Assembly: GCA_947483345.1 (NCBI GenBank) | Contig: CANKNL010000052.1 | Coordinates: forward strand, 1-13,784 | DNA length: 13,784 nt | Direction of reading: 5' to 3' | Source of the DNA: Chitinophagaceae bacterium | GTDB lineage: Bacteria > Bacteroidota > Bacteroidia > Chitinophagales > Chitinophagaceae | Shown: positions 7,281 to 13,104 of the stretch, one piece after another | Layout of the letters: the number at the start of each line of letters is the position of its first letter | Position numbering within the stretch: position 1 is the first letter of the stretch | The notes under the pieces: generated by a model | Database searches by the model: none | What the model saw: the letters and a program-made list of their open reading frames with translations, nothing else | Told to the model about the DNA's origin: nothing | Made by a program: the position numbers and the translations under genes

Positions 7281-7500
7281 AGGAAATATCTTTTGTTGAA
7301 TCCTGATTTTTTTTAAGCGGGGCGGCACATCCTGCTGTACCACAACAACCCATGTTAAATACCGGCAAAGCCGTAAATATGAAGCCTGCAAAAGCAAACA
7401 GGATATCCTTGGCTATTACAGCCTGAACCAAAATAGCAATACCCATTCCCAAACGCAGGAATCGCATTAATGTCCAATTTGATAAAATAGTTTCTTTCAT
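7264..7500 (-). CDS. Small membrane protein, DUF2892/YgaP-like, first gene of the sulfur operon
   Basis: This 78-residue protein has two membrane segments (about 17-31 and 34-49) and a cysteine cluster C52-C53-x4-C58 (MGCCGTAGCAAP) just after the second. It resembles the DUF2892 membrane module that is fused to rhodanese in E. coli YgaP; here the rhodanese is a separate gene of the same operon. Two starts are possible. The ATG at 7509 would leave only a few bases of leader after the -7 element at 7519-7526, whereas the ATG at 7500 leaves about 12, as in the other similar promoters here, so I prefer 7500. It is the first cistron of the putative ten-gene transcript. Function is not established. 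Confidence 0.78.
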   Translation of the reverse strand: MKETILSNWTLMRFLRLGMGIAILVQAVIAKDILFAFAGFIFTALPVFNMGCCGTAGCAAPLKKNQDSTKDISYEEVV

Positions 7501-7518
7501 GACTTCCATTTAGTTATG

Positions 7519-7562
7519 CAAATTTAAATGCAGCAAGCTGAAATTTAAGTAACAAAGGTTAC
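7519..7562 (-). promoter_or_regulatory. Promoter of the ten-gene operon: -7 box plus Crp/Fnr-type operator
   Basis: The palindrome GTAAC-AAAG-GTTAC lies at 7549-7562 (centre 7555.5). On the minus strand a perfect Bacteroidota -7 element TAAATTTG (TAnnTTTG) occupies 7526 down to 7519, beginning 29.5 bp from the palindrome centre. With transcription starting a few bases after the box, the operator centre falls near -41.5, the class II activator position. The leader to the preferred ATG at 7500 would be about 12 nt. Binding by the Crp/Fnr protein of this window is inferred. Confidence 0.72.
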
Positions 7563-7628
7563 AAAGCCTCATTTGTTTGTGTACTAATGTTGTTTATTCT
7601 TCTTAGCCTATCCATTTTATTGTTTGGT

Positions 7629-7675
7629 AATGTGACTAATGTCACATTTTAAGGAGTTGCAAATTCTTAATTTTG
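7629..7675 (+). promoter_or_regulatory. Promoter of the CoA-disulfide reductase gene: Crp/Fnr-type operator plus -7 box
   Basis: A perfect 20-bp inverted repeat, AATGTGAC-TAAT-GTCACATT, lies at 7629-7648 (centre 7638.5). It matches the E. coli Crp pattern TGTGA-N6-TCACA exactly. A perfect -7 element TAATTTTG lies at 7668-7675, again starting 29.5 bp from the operator centre. The predicted transcript has a leader of about 85 nt before the ATG at 7767, much longer than in the other units. The rest of 7501-7766 holds no gene that I can support. Confidence 0.75.
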
Positions 7676-7766
7676 TGTTTTATGTATCACTTATTTACTG
7701 TTGTAAGTAATAGCAATACAAATTTTATTGATAACTAATTAAACAGGCCTAATTAAAAAAATTAAA

Positions 7767-9434
7767 ATGAAATACATTATAGTAGGCGCAGTAGCCGGCG
7801 GAGCCAGTACAGCTGCCAGATTAAGAAGGCTTGATGAACATGCAGAAATCATCATTTTTGAAAAAGGAGAATATATATCTTATGCTAACTGCGGTCTTCC
7901 CTATTATATAGGTGATGTGATCAAAGACCGTAATAAACTGTTTGTGCAAACAGCCGCTTCTTTTAATCAACGGTTTAATATTGATGTAAGAATAACAACT
8001 GAAGTAACAGCTATTGACCCTCTAAAAAAGACGGTAACTGCTCGTAAACAGGCTACCGGCGAAGTTTATGAAGAAACATACGACAAGCTGATACTATCAC
8101 CAGGCGCCGAACCATTACGACCGCCATTACCCGGTATTAACCTGGAAGGCATTTTTACTTTAAGAAATGTAAACGACACCGATTATATTAAAAATTATAT
8201 TCAGCAAAAACAGGTAAAAAAGGTTTTGGTAATTGGGGCTGGTTTTATTGGCTTGGAAATGGCTGAAAATTTTCATGATCTCGGACTGGGGGTAACCCTA
8301 ATAGAAATGGGAAATCAAATTCTTGCCCCTGTAGATTTTCCGGTGGCGGCCATGGTGCAGCAGCATATCCGTAGTAAAGGCGTTAATCTTCGTTTAAGCA
8401 CAGCTGTTACCGGATTTACAAAAAACGGAGAATCACTTGAGGTGTCGCTTAATAACGGCGAAACGTTGATAGCGGATATGGTTTTATTGTCTATTGGAGT
8501 GCGCCCCGATACACGACTGGCAGTTGCAGCAGGACTTAAAATAGGCAACGCCAGAGGCATTTGGGTAAATGACTATTTACAAACATCTGATCCCGATATT
8601 TATGCCGTTGGCGATGCCATTGAATTTGAAAATCCAATTACCGGGCAATCCCTGATTACGTACCTGGCCGGACCTGCAAATAAACAGGGACGCATCTGTG
8701 CCAATAATGTGGTGTTAGGAAATGTACATAAATATAAAGGCGCCATAAACACTGCCATTGTAAAAGTTTTTGACATGACGGTTGCCACAGCGGGCACGGC
8801 AGCCAAACATTTAAAAGCGGCGAACATTAATCATATTGTTTCCACCACCCATAGCGGATCGCATGCTGCCTACTATCCCGATGCCAAACAAATGACCATT
8901 CAGATCGCTTTTTCGCCGGATGATGGCCGTTTGTTGAGTGCGCAGGTTGCCGGATATGATGGGGTTGACAAGCGGATTGATATTTTATCTTCCTTTATCA
9001 CACAACATCAAACTATTGATGAACTTATTAGTTTTGAACATGCCTATGCTCCACCTTACTCTTCGGCAAAAGACCCGGTTAATATGGCTGGTTTTGTAGC
9101 TGAAAATATTTTACTTAAGCGATTACGTATTTTTTACTGGAACGAACTTACCAATATAAAATCAACCGATATCCTTTTAGATGTACGCCGAAAAGATGAA
9201 TATGATGCTGGTAAAATAGAGCAGGCCATTAATGTACCCGTAGATGAGCTAAGGAGCAGGCTTGATGAGATTCCAAAAGATAAAAATATTTTTATTTATT
9301 GTGAAGCCGGATTAAGAGGATACCTGGCACAAAGAATTTTGGTTCAAAGCGGCTTCAAAAATGTATCTAACCTGTCGGGCGGATATCAGTTATGGCGCGC
9401 CTGTACAGCAGAAACCGGCCAGCCGGTTAATTAA
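7767..9434 (+). CDS. CoA-disulfide/persulfide reductase with C-terminal rhodanese domain
   Basis: This is a flavoprotein of the pyridine nucleotide-disulfide oxidoreductase superfamily, single-cysteine CoADR class. It has 555 residues: FAD-binding Rossmann motif GAVAGG (7-12), active-site C42 in SYANCGLPYY, NAD(P)H-binding motif GAGFIGLEMAE (about 157-167), a second FAD motif DIYAVGDA (about 273-280), dimerisation domain (about 325-450) and a rhodanese domain (about 465-550) with catalytic C512 in YCEAGLRG. Known relatives of this fusion reduce CoA-disulfide, CoA-persulfide or polysulfide with NAD(P)H, the rhodanese passing sulfur to the flavin site. It is cytoplasmic, transcribed divergently from the ten-gene operon and preceded by a Crp/Fnr-type operator. 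The ATG has an A-rich leader typical of Bacteroidota. Substrate preference is inferred. Confidence 0.93.
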   Translation: MKYIIVGAVAGGASTAARLRRLDEHAEIIIFEKGEYISYANCGLPYYIGDVIKDRNKLFVQTAASFNQRFNIDVRITTEVTAIDPLKKTVTARKQATGEVYEETYDKLILSPGAEPLRPPLPGINLEGIFTLRNVNDTDYIKNYIQQKQVKKVLVIGAGFIGLEMAENFHDLGLGVTLIEMGNQILAPVDFPVAAMVQQHIRSKGVNLRLSTAVTGFTKNGESLEVSLNNGETLIADMVLLSIGVRPDTRLAVAAGLKIGNARGIWVNDYLQTSDPDIYAVGDAIEFENPITGQSLITYLAGPANKQGRICANNVVLGNVHKYKGAINTAIVKVFDMTVATAGTAAKHLKAANINHIVSTTHSGSHAAYYPDAKQMTIQIAFSPDDGRLLSAQVAGYDGVDKRIDILSSFITQHQTIDELISFEHAYAPPYSSAKDPVNMAGFVAENILLKRLRIFYWNELTNIKSTDILLDVRRKDEYDAGKIEQAINVPVDELRSRLDEIPKDKNIFIYCEAGLRGYLAQRILVQSGFKNVSNLSGGYQLWRACTAETGQPVN

Positions 9435-9440
9435 ATTAAA

Positions 9441-9482
9441 AACCGGTATGCAGCTCATTTGTATTGAGCGGCATAACCGGTT
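9441..9482 (-). terminator. Hairpin between convergent genes, terminator mainly for the leftward gene
   Basis: A long imperfect hairpin pairs 9441-9457 (AACCGGTATGCAGCTCA) with 9465-9482, with one bulge, one mismatch and a 7-nt loop. Read on the minus strand the stem runs into TTTTTAATTT, as expected of an intrinsic terminator for the small DUF2892 gene. On the plus strand the following sequence is not T-rich, so terminating the reductase gene there is less certain. Confidence 0.7.
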
Positions 9483-9496
9483 ATGATAAACCAATC

Positions 9497-9709
9497 TTAT
9501 TGCTCTTTTTTTACCGCACAGGTATTTAGCCCAATAATTGTATACAGCGGACAAAAACTGATGAGGCTTGTTAATACAAAAACCCCTGCCAATACCAGTA
9601 ATACAATAGCCGATATACCGGAAATGATATTGGTGAAGTATAAACCAGCCACTATGGCTGCAAGTATAATTCTCACAATTTTGTCGGTAGTTCCCATGTT
9701 TTTTTTCAT
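9497..9709 (-). CDS. Small DUF2892 (YgaP-like) membrane protein
   Basis: This 70-residue protein begins MKKNMGTTDKIVRIILAA, has two membrane segments (about 13-27 and 33-50), and then a cysteine-containing tail with C53 (SFCPLYTIIG) and C64 (NTC). This matches the DUF2892 pattern FCPLY...G-x-x-TC, the membrane module attached to rhodanese in E. coli YgaP, which has been linked to sulfur or cyanide-related anion handling. Here it stands alone, and it is the second DUF2892-like gene in the window. It is a single-gene unit with its own operator-bearing promoter and a hairpin terminator. An open frame on the opposite strand has no recognisable similarity. Biochemical function is unknown. Confidence 0.88.
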   Translation of the reverse strand: MKKNMGTTDKIVRIILAAIVAGLYFTNIISGISAIVLLVLAGVFVLTSLISFCPLYTIIGLNTCAVKKEQ

Positions 9710-9726
9710 AATAATTAATTTAAACT

Positions 9727-9770
9727 GTAAAATAAATAATTGCCCTTAAACCATTTGTAACTTTTATCAC
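9727..9770 (-). promoter_or_regulatory. Promoter of the DUF2892 gene: partial -7 box plus Crp/Fnr-type operator
   Basis: The site TGTAAC-TTTT-ATCACA (9756-9771, centre 9763.5) fits the TGTNAC-N4-GTNACA pattern of the other operators with one mismatch. On the minus strand TATTTTAC runs from 9734 to 9727, starting 29.5 bp from the centre; it keeps TA and two of the three T positions of TAnnTTTG. The leader to the ATG at 9709 would be about 12 nt. The remaining bases up to 9869 hold nothing else that I can identify. Confidence 0.55.
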
Positions 9771-9856
9771 ATTGCAGTTTTCACATTCCCACTATGCTTT
9801 CCCGGTGAATCGGGTAAACCGGTTGTTTTATAATTTTGCATTTTTTTTATTACCCC

Positions 9857-9878
9857 CTGTTTTAACAGATTAAAACAG
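9857..9878. repeat. Perfect 9-bp inverted repeat over the stop codon of the ICMT-type gene
   Basis: CTGTTTTAA (9857-9865) and TTAAAACAG (9870-9878) are perfectly complementary with a 4-nt loop. The right arm contains the gene's stop codon. Neither strand has a T-run directly after the stem, so this is at best a weak or factor-assisted terminator. It could also be a remnant of a flanking repeat, since a related sequence lies at 10345-10364. Confidence 0.4.
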
Positions 9879-10310
9879 AAAAGGAAAAAGCCTTGAACTC
9901 ATTGCCATGTAATTTTTATACCCATCAAATTTAAGAAGTAACATTTTTTCTTCCCGTTTAAGTTTAATGATCAAAACAATAAATAAAGCCACTGAAACAG
10001 CTAATCTTACCCGGGTAAAATGACTCATTAATAAGCCCGCCGCGCCAAACAAAATGGCAGTGTACATGGGATGCCTGATAAAACGATATGGTCCATTGGT
10101 CACCAATATGGCATCTGCAGCAGGCTCTGGCATTATCCGCAACTTACTTTTTTGCATGGCCAGTATGGCCCATGAAACCAAAAGAACAGATACTATGATA
10201 AAAATATACGCCGCAAGCGGCAACCTATTGAATGGCGCATCTTTTAGTAAGAAAAAAATAAAGAAGAATTGTAAGGTAACCAGTAAAAGTGACTTGAACC
10301 GATTGGGCAT
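9870..10310 (-). CDS. Isoprenylcysteine carboxyl methyltransferase (ICMT/PEMT)-family membrane protein
   Basis: This 146-residue integral membrane protein has hydrophobic segments at about 6-22, 32-51, 80-97 and 103-117. The family signature is GPYRFIRHPMYTA (73-85), followed by REEKMLLLKFDGYKNY (119-134), with the paired glutamates E120-E121 and the Y-x-x-Y end that form the S-adenosylmethionine pocket in this superfamily. It therefore probably transfers a methyl group from SAM to a lipophilic or thiol acceptor at the inner membrane. In a sulfur cluster a thiol acceptor is attractive, but nothing in the sequence proves it. The gene starts 81 bp after the thioredoxin stop; I see no GTNAC-type operator in that gap. 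Intact and typical in length for small bacterial members. Confidence 0.83.
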   Translation of the reverse strand: MPNRFKSLLLVTLQFFFIFFLLKDAPFNRLPLAAYIFIIVSVLLVSWAILAMQKSKLRIMPEPAADAILVTNGPYRFIRHPMYTAILFGAAGLLMSHFTRVRLAVSVALFIVLIIKLKREEKMLLLKFDGYKNYMAMSSRLFPFLF

Positions 10311-10391
10311 ATTGAACCTTTATGTAAATATAAAACTATTATAACCCTGTTTAAAACAACAGATCTGCCAATCCGCTATGCATGCCTATTT

Positions 10392-10766
10392 TTATTCCGC
10401 AACGGGTATGGTTGTCAGTAATTTCTCTTCAATAATTTTTTTAAAAATATGTTTAGGCAGGGCTCCCGGCTGCATCATCGGTTCGCCCTGGGCATCAATA
10501 AATAGTATAGTAGGGATACTTTGTATTCCAAATACAGAAGATAATTCCTGCTCGGTATCTGTATTTACTTTATAAATAAGGATACGGTCTTTGTATTCTT
10601 CAGACAATTCTTCCAATACGGGAGCTACCATTTTGCAAGGGCCACACCAATCGGCATAAAAATCAATAATGGCGGGCAGTTTCCCCGCATATTTCCAGTC
10701 TTCGTTTATATCGTAGTTAAACACGTTGTCTTTAAAAGACTGTGTTGTCATTTGTAAAGTGGCCAT
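10392..10766 (-). CDS. trxA: Thioredoxin-family protein
   Basis: This is a second thioredoxin, 124 residues, with an N-terminal extension of about 28 residues before the fold. It has W40-C41-G42-P43-C44 and cis-proline P85 (SIPT). No signal peptide is visible, so it is cytoplasmic. It shares the fold but not close sequence with the thioredoxin at 6758-7054, so the two are not a recent duplication. A Met at residue 6 is an alternative start, but the ATG at 10766 gives a leader of about 12 nt from the predicted promoter. It lies downstream of the CstB-like gene, separated by a likely terminator and its own operator. A role in reducing protein persulfides is inferred from context and shared regulation. 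Confidence 0.93.
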   Translation of the reverse strand: MATLQMTTQSFKDNVFNYDINEDWKYAGKLPAIIDFYADWCGPCKMVAPVLEELSEEYKDRILIYKVNTDTEQELSSVFGIQSIPTILFIDAQGEPMMQPGALPKHIFKKIIEEKLLTTIPVAE

Positions 10767-10784
10767 AAAGATTAATCATTTTTG

Positions 10785-10828
10785 TAAAGGTAGAACGGTT
10801 ATGTAGCCCGTCGCGTAACTTTTGTTAC
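10785..10828 (-). promoter_or_regulatory. Promoter of the second thioredoxin gene: -7 box plus Crp/Fnr-type operator
   Basis: The palindrome GTAAC-TTTT-GTTAC lies at 10815-10828 (centre 10821.5). On the minus strand TACCTTTA runs from 10792 down to 10785, matching TAnnTTTG except for the last base, and begins 29.5 bp from the operator centre. The leader to the ATG at 10766 would be about 12 nt. The spacing is identical to that in front of the ten-gene operon and the reductase gene. Confidence 0.68.
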
Positions 10829-10896
10829 TGTTTGATCTCATTCTATTTTTCGGCAGCCCAGCATAAACATGTTGTTCAGAAAATAATTCCAACTTT

Positions 10897-10923
10897 AAAA
10901 AAAGGCAACCGTTAAGCTACCTT
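10897..10923 (-). terminator. Intrinsic terminator of the CstB-like gene
   Basis: On the minus strand AAGGTAGC (10923 to 10916) pairs with GTTGCCTT (10909 to 10902), using two G-T pairs and a 6-nt loop, and is followed by an uninterrupted T-run (through 10897). It lies about 36 bp after the stop codon of the persulfide dioxygenase gene and separates it from the thioredoxin promoter. Confidence 0.72.
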
Positions 10924-10959
10924 CTTTATTTTCTCTATGCTTCTATACGTTTAACTTTT

Positions 10960-12378
10960 TTATGCTTTCATCACTTTACTCTGGCAAACAAAATCAGTTC
11001 TTGGTAAAGCCGTATTGGCAATGGCTTTATATCCGCCTTGTACTTCTGTAAAATTTCTATAGCCCCGGGCCTGTAATATAGAGGCAGCGATCATACTTCT
11101 GTAACCACCGGCACAGTGCACATAAAAATGTTCATCAGCATCAATATCCTTTATCCAGTCGTTGATATTAGCCAATGGCCGGTTATAGGCCTGGTCAACA
11201 TGTTCGGATGCATATTCAGTCTCTTTTCTGATATCAATAATTTTATCTTTGCCAATCTCCACTTCACCTGCAAATTGTTCAGCAGATATCCTGTCTACCA
11301 CATCTGCTTCTTTACCAGTCTGTAGCCAGGCAGCAAAGCCGCCTTGTAAATGCCCCAGCACATGATCAAAACCAACACGGCTTAACCGGGTTACCGCTTC
11401 TTCCTCCTTTCCTATATCGGTAACGAGTAATAGCGGTTGTTTTACATCTATGATAAGTGCGCCTACCCAGGGCGCAAAATCGCCATCTAATCCAATATTG
11501 ACCGATTGGGGAATAAAGCCCTTATAAAAATCAAGACTGGTCCTGGTATCCAATATCAACGCTTCACTATTTTCTGCAGCGGCTTCAAATTCATCGGGAG
11601 ATAAAGCCCGCAGGCCATTATTTAAAACAGTTTCAAAACTTTCATACCCTTTCTTATTCATGGCTACATTCATACCAAAATATCCCGGAGGCGGCTGTAA
11701 ACCATCTGTTACCGCTTTTATAAAGGCTGCTTTGTTGGGTTGATTTAATGCATAATTCATTTTCTTTTGATTACCCAGGGTATCTATTGTTTCCTTCATC
11801 ATATTTTTTCCGCAGGCACTGCCGGCGCCATGAGCAGGGTATACAATCAGATCATCAGCCAATGGCATGATCTTGGTCATTAAACTTTCATAAAGTAAAC
11901 CTGCAAGATCTTCCATAGACATATTGGCCGCTTTTTGTGCCAGGTCCGGCCGGCCCACATCTCCCAGAAACAGGGTATCGCCGCTGAAAATACAATGATC
12001 TTTTCCTACAGCATCTTTTAACAAAAAGGTGGTGCTTTCCATGGTATGGCCCGGTGTATGCAATACTTTTATGGTTATATCGCCTATCTTAAATTCTTCG
12101 CCGTCCTTTGCTGAAACACAATCAAATTCACAAGCTGCATTTGGGCCATAAACGATAGCTGCTCCGGTCTTTTTACGCAAATCCACATGTCCGCTGACAA
12201 AATCTGCATGAAAATGGGTTTCGAAAATGTACTTGAGTTTTACATTGTCTTTTTGAAGGCGTTCCATATAGGGTGCTGTTTCGCGCAACGGATCAATAAT
12301 TGCAGCCTCTCCATTACACGTGATATAATAAGCTCCCTGTGCCAAACATCCTGTGTAAATTTGCTCTATTGTCATCAT
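10960..12378 (-). CDS. cstB: CstB-like persulfide dioxygenase with pseudo-rhodanese and rhodanese domains
   Basis: This 472-residue cytoplasmic enzyme has three modules. The metallo-beta-lactamase (ETHE1-type) domain (about 1-235) carries THFHADFVSGH (54-64; H55, H57, D59, H64), TPGH with H111, SGDT with D134, and PAHG with H183; by analogy with ETHE1, H55, H111 and D134 hold the single Fe(II). The first rhodanese module (about 255-358) has VTDIGK where the catalytic loop should be, with D321 near the cysteine position, so it is probably inactive. The second (about 363-462) has an intact loop CAGGYR (422-427) with C422. Staphylococcal CstB has the same order and oxidises low-molecular-weight persulfides with O2, yielding thiosulfate. 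Two adjacent ATGs (12378 and 12375) are possible starts; the second gives a leader nearer 12 nt. A TauE/SafE gene lies two genes upstream, as in staphylococcal cst loci. Confidence 0.92.
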   Translation of the reverse strand: MMTIEQIYTGCLAQGAYYITCNGEAAIIDPLRETAPYMERLQKDNVKLKYIFETHFHADFVSGHVDLRKKTGAAIVYGPNAACEFDCVSAKDGEEFKIGDITIKVLHTPGHTMESTTFLLKDAVGKDHCIFSGDTLFLGDVGRPDLAQKAANMSMEDLAGLLYESLMTKIMPLADDLIVYPAHGAGSACGKNMMKETIDTLGNQKKMNYALNQPNKAAFIKAVTDGLQPPPGYFGMNVAMNKKGYESFETVLNNGLRALSPDEFEAAAENSEALILDTRTSLDFYKGFIPQSVNIGLDGDFAPWVGALIIDVKQPLLLVTDIGKEEEAVTRLSRVGFDHVLGHLQGGFAAWLQTGKEADVVDRISAEQFAGEVEIGKDKIIDIRKETEYASEHVDQAYNRPLANINDWIKDIDADEHFYVHCAGGYRSMIAASILQARGYRNFTEVQGGYKAIANTALPRTDFVCQSKVMKA

Positions 12379-12392
12379 TATTTTAATTTTTA

Positions 12393-12436
12393 TAAAATTC
12401 TATAATATTTATTTTAAAATTGGTAACATAAGTAAC
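12393..12436 (-). promoter_or_regulatory. Possible promoter of the CstB-like gene with Crp/Fnr-type operator
   Basis: The site GTAAC-ATAA-GTAAC (12423-12436, centre 12429.5) fits the GTNAC-N4-GTNAC pattern of the other sites, though its arms are not perfectly self-complementary at the N position. On the minus strand GAATTTTA begins 29.5 bp from the centre and keeps only A and TTT of TAnnTTTG. An alternative box TAGAATTT starts two bases earlier. Position just upstream of the gene supports function, but the -7 match is weak. Confidence 0.45.
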
Positions 12437-12458
12437 ATTACTGTTTAACGCCATTGTT

Positions 12459-13094
12459 TTATTTTTTCACCAGATTAATAAATAATTCTGTTCCGGCTCT
12501 TTTAACAAATGAGTTATTACAGAGTTCAAAAGTATTAAAATTAAAATCCTTTTCAAACAATGGTTCATACAAGCCTTTGCTGCCGCCAAAAGGTGGGCCC
12601 TGTTTTTCAAATTCCGTGTTGAATAAAACGCCAACCAGTTTGCCACTGATGACCAGCAGTTCTTTCATCTTAGCCACATAATCTTTTCGTAAGCGTGGAT
12701 CAATGGCACAGAAAAAGGTTTGTTCAAGTATCAGGTCATAATCACCCCTGTGGTTAAAAAAATCACCGACTATGATTTTTATTTTGGAATTACCCTGATA
12801 TCTTTCTTCCAATTGGGCTACCAAAGTGGGTGCAATATCAATGACTGTAATATTTGTAAACCCTTTCTGCAACAGATAATCAGCTTCATAAGTATTGCCA
12901 CAGCCCGGTATTAAAATGCGTACGGCTGTATGGGTAAGCTGATCAACATAGGCTTTCAATGGCGGAGAAACCTGCCCCAGATCCCAGCCGGTTGTATGCG
13001 CCTCATATTGTGTATTCCAAAAGGTTTCATCCAGCAAAACATCACTGGAGTCAACATTGTTATCTGCTTCACTACCCATATTGTTTTTCATCAT
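12459..13094 (-). CDS. TPMT-like S-adenosylmethionine-dependent thiol methyltransferase
   Basis: This 211-residue soluble methyltransferase resembles the thiopurine S-methyltransferase family. The N-terminal part contains FWNTQYEAHTTGWDLGQVSPPL (25-46), typical of the TPMT and plant HOL thiol-methyltransferase group. SAM motif I is LIPGCGNTYEADYL (61-74), an acidic D86 (VIDIAP) follows motif II, and GPPFGG (166-171) lies in the substrate-side loop. Relatives methylate sulfide, thiocyanate, halides, thiols, selenite or tellurite; the exact acceptor cannot be read here. It starts 10 bp after the TauE/SafE gene, so the two are probably co-transcribed, and ends 80 bp before the CstB-like gene. 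Two or three Met codons near the N-terminus are possible starts; the first is only slightly longer. In this locus, capping of sulfide or other thiols is the likely role (inference). Confidence 0.87.
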   Translation of the reverse strand: MMKNNMGSEADNNVDSSDVLLDETFWNTQYEAHTTGWDLGQVSPPLKAYVDQLTHTAVRILIPGCGNTYEADYLLQKGFTNITVIDIAPTLVAQLEERYQGNSKIKIIVGDFFNHRGDYDLILEQTFFCAIDPRLRKDYVAKMKELLVISGKLVGVLFNTEFEKQGPPFGGSKGLYEPLFEKDFNFNTFELCNNSFVKRAGTELFINLVKK

Positions 13095-13104
13095 TTAATA
13101 AATT

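Larger units (their letters stand above)
1214..7500 (-). other. Predicted ten-gene sulfur operon
   Basis: Ten leftward genes follow one another with overlaps or gaps of 8-16 bp, except for a 67-bp gap before the first YeeE/YedE gene. I see no convincing terminator or internal promoter between them. The only recognised promoter lies upstream of 7500. If this is one transcript, structural genes for sulfur import and oxidation are co-expressed with a Crp/Fnr regulator and a response regulator at its end, giving feedback on the promoter. Internal promoters cannot be excluded by eye. Confidence 0.65.

Noticed and set aside
7281..7397. Upstream extension of the DUF6132-like protein
   Set aside because: It lies wholly inside the preceding gene in another frame and looks like a chance open frame.
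9483..9749. Open frame on the plus strand opposite the DUF2892 gene
   Set aside because: It is antisense to a recognisable family member, begins inside the terminator hairpin and has no recognisable motif.
9831..9838. TAATTTTG, a perfect -7-like box on the plus strand
   Set aside because: No plus-strand gene follows and there is no operator at the expected distance; likely chance in AT-rich DNA.
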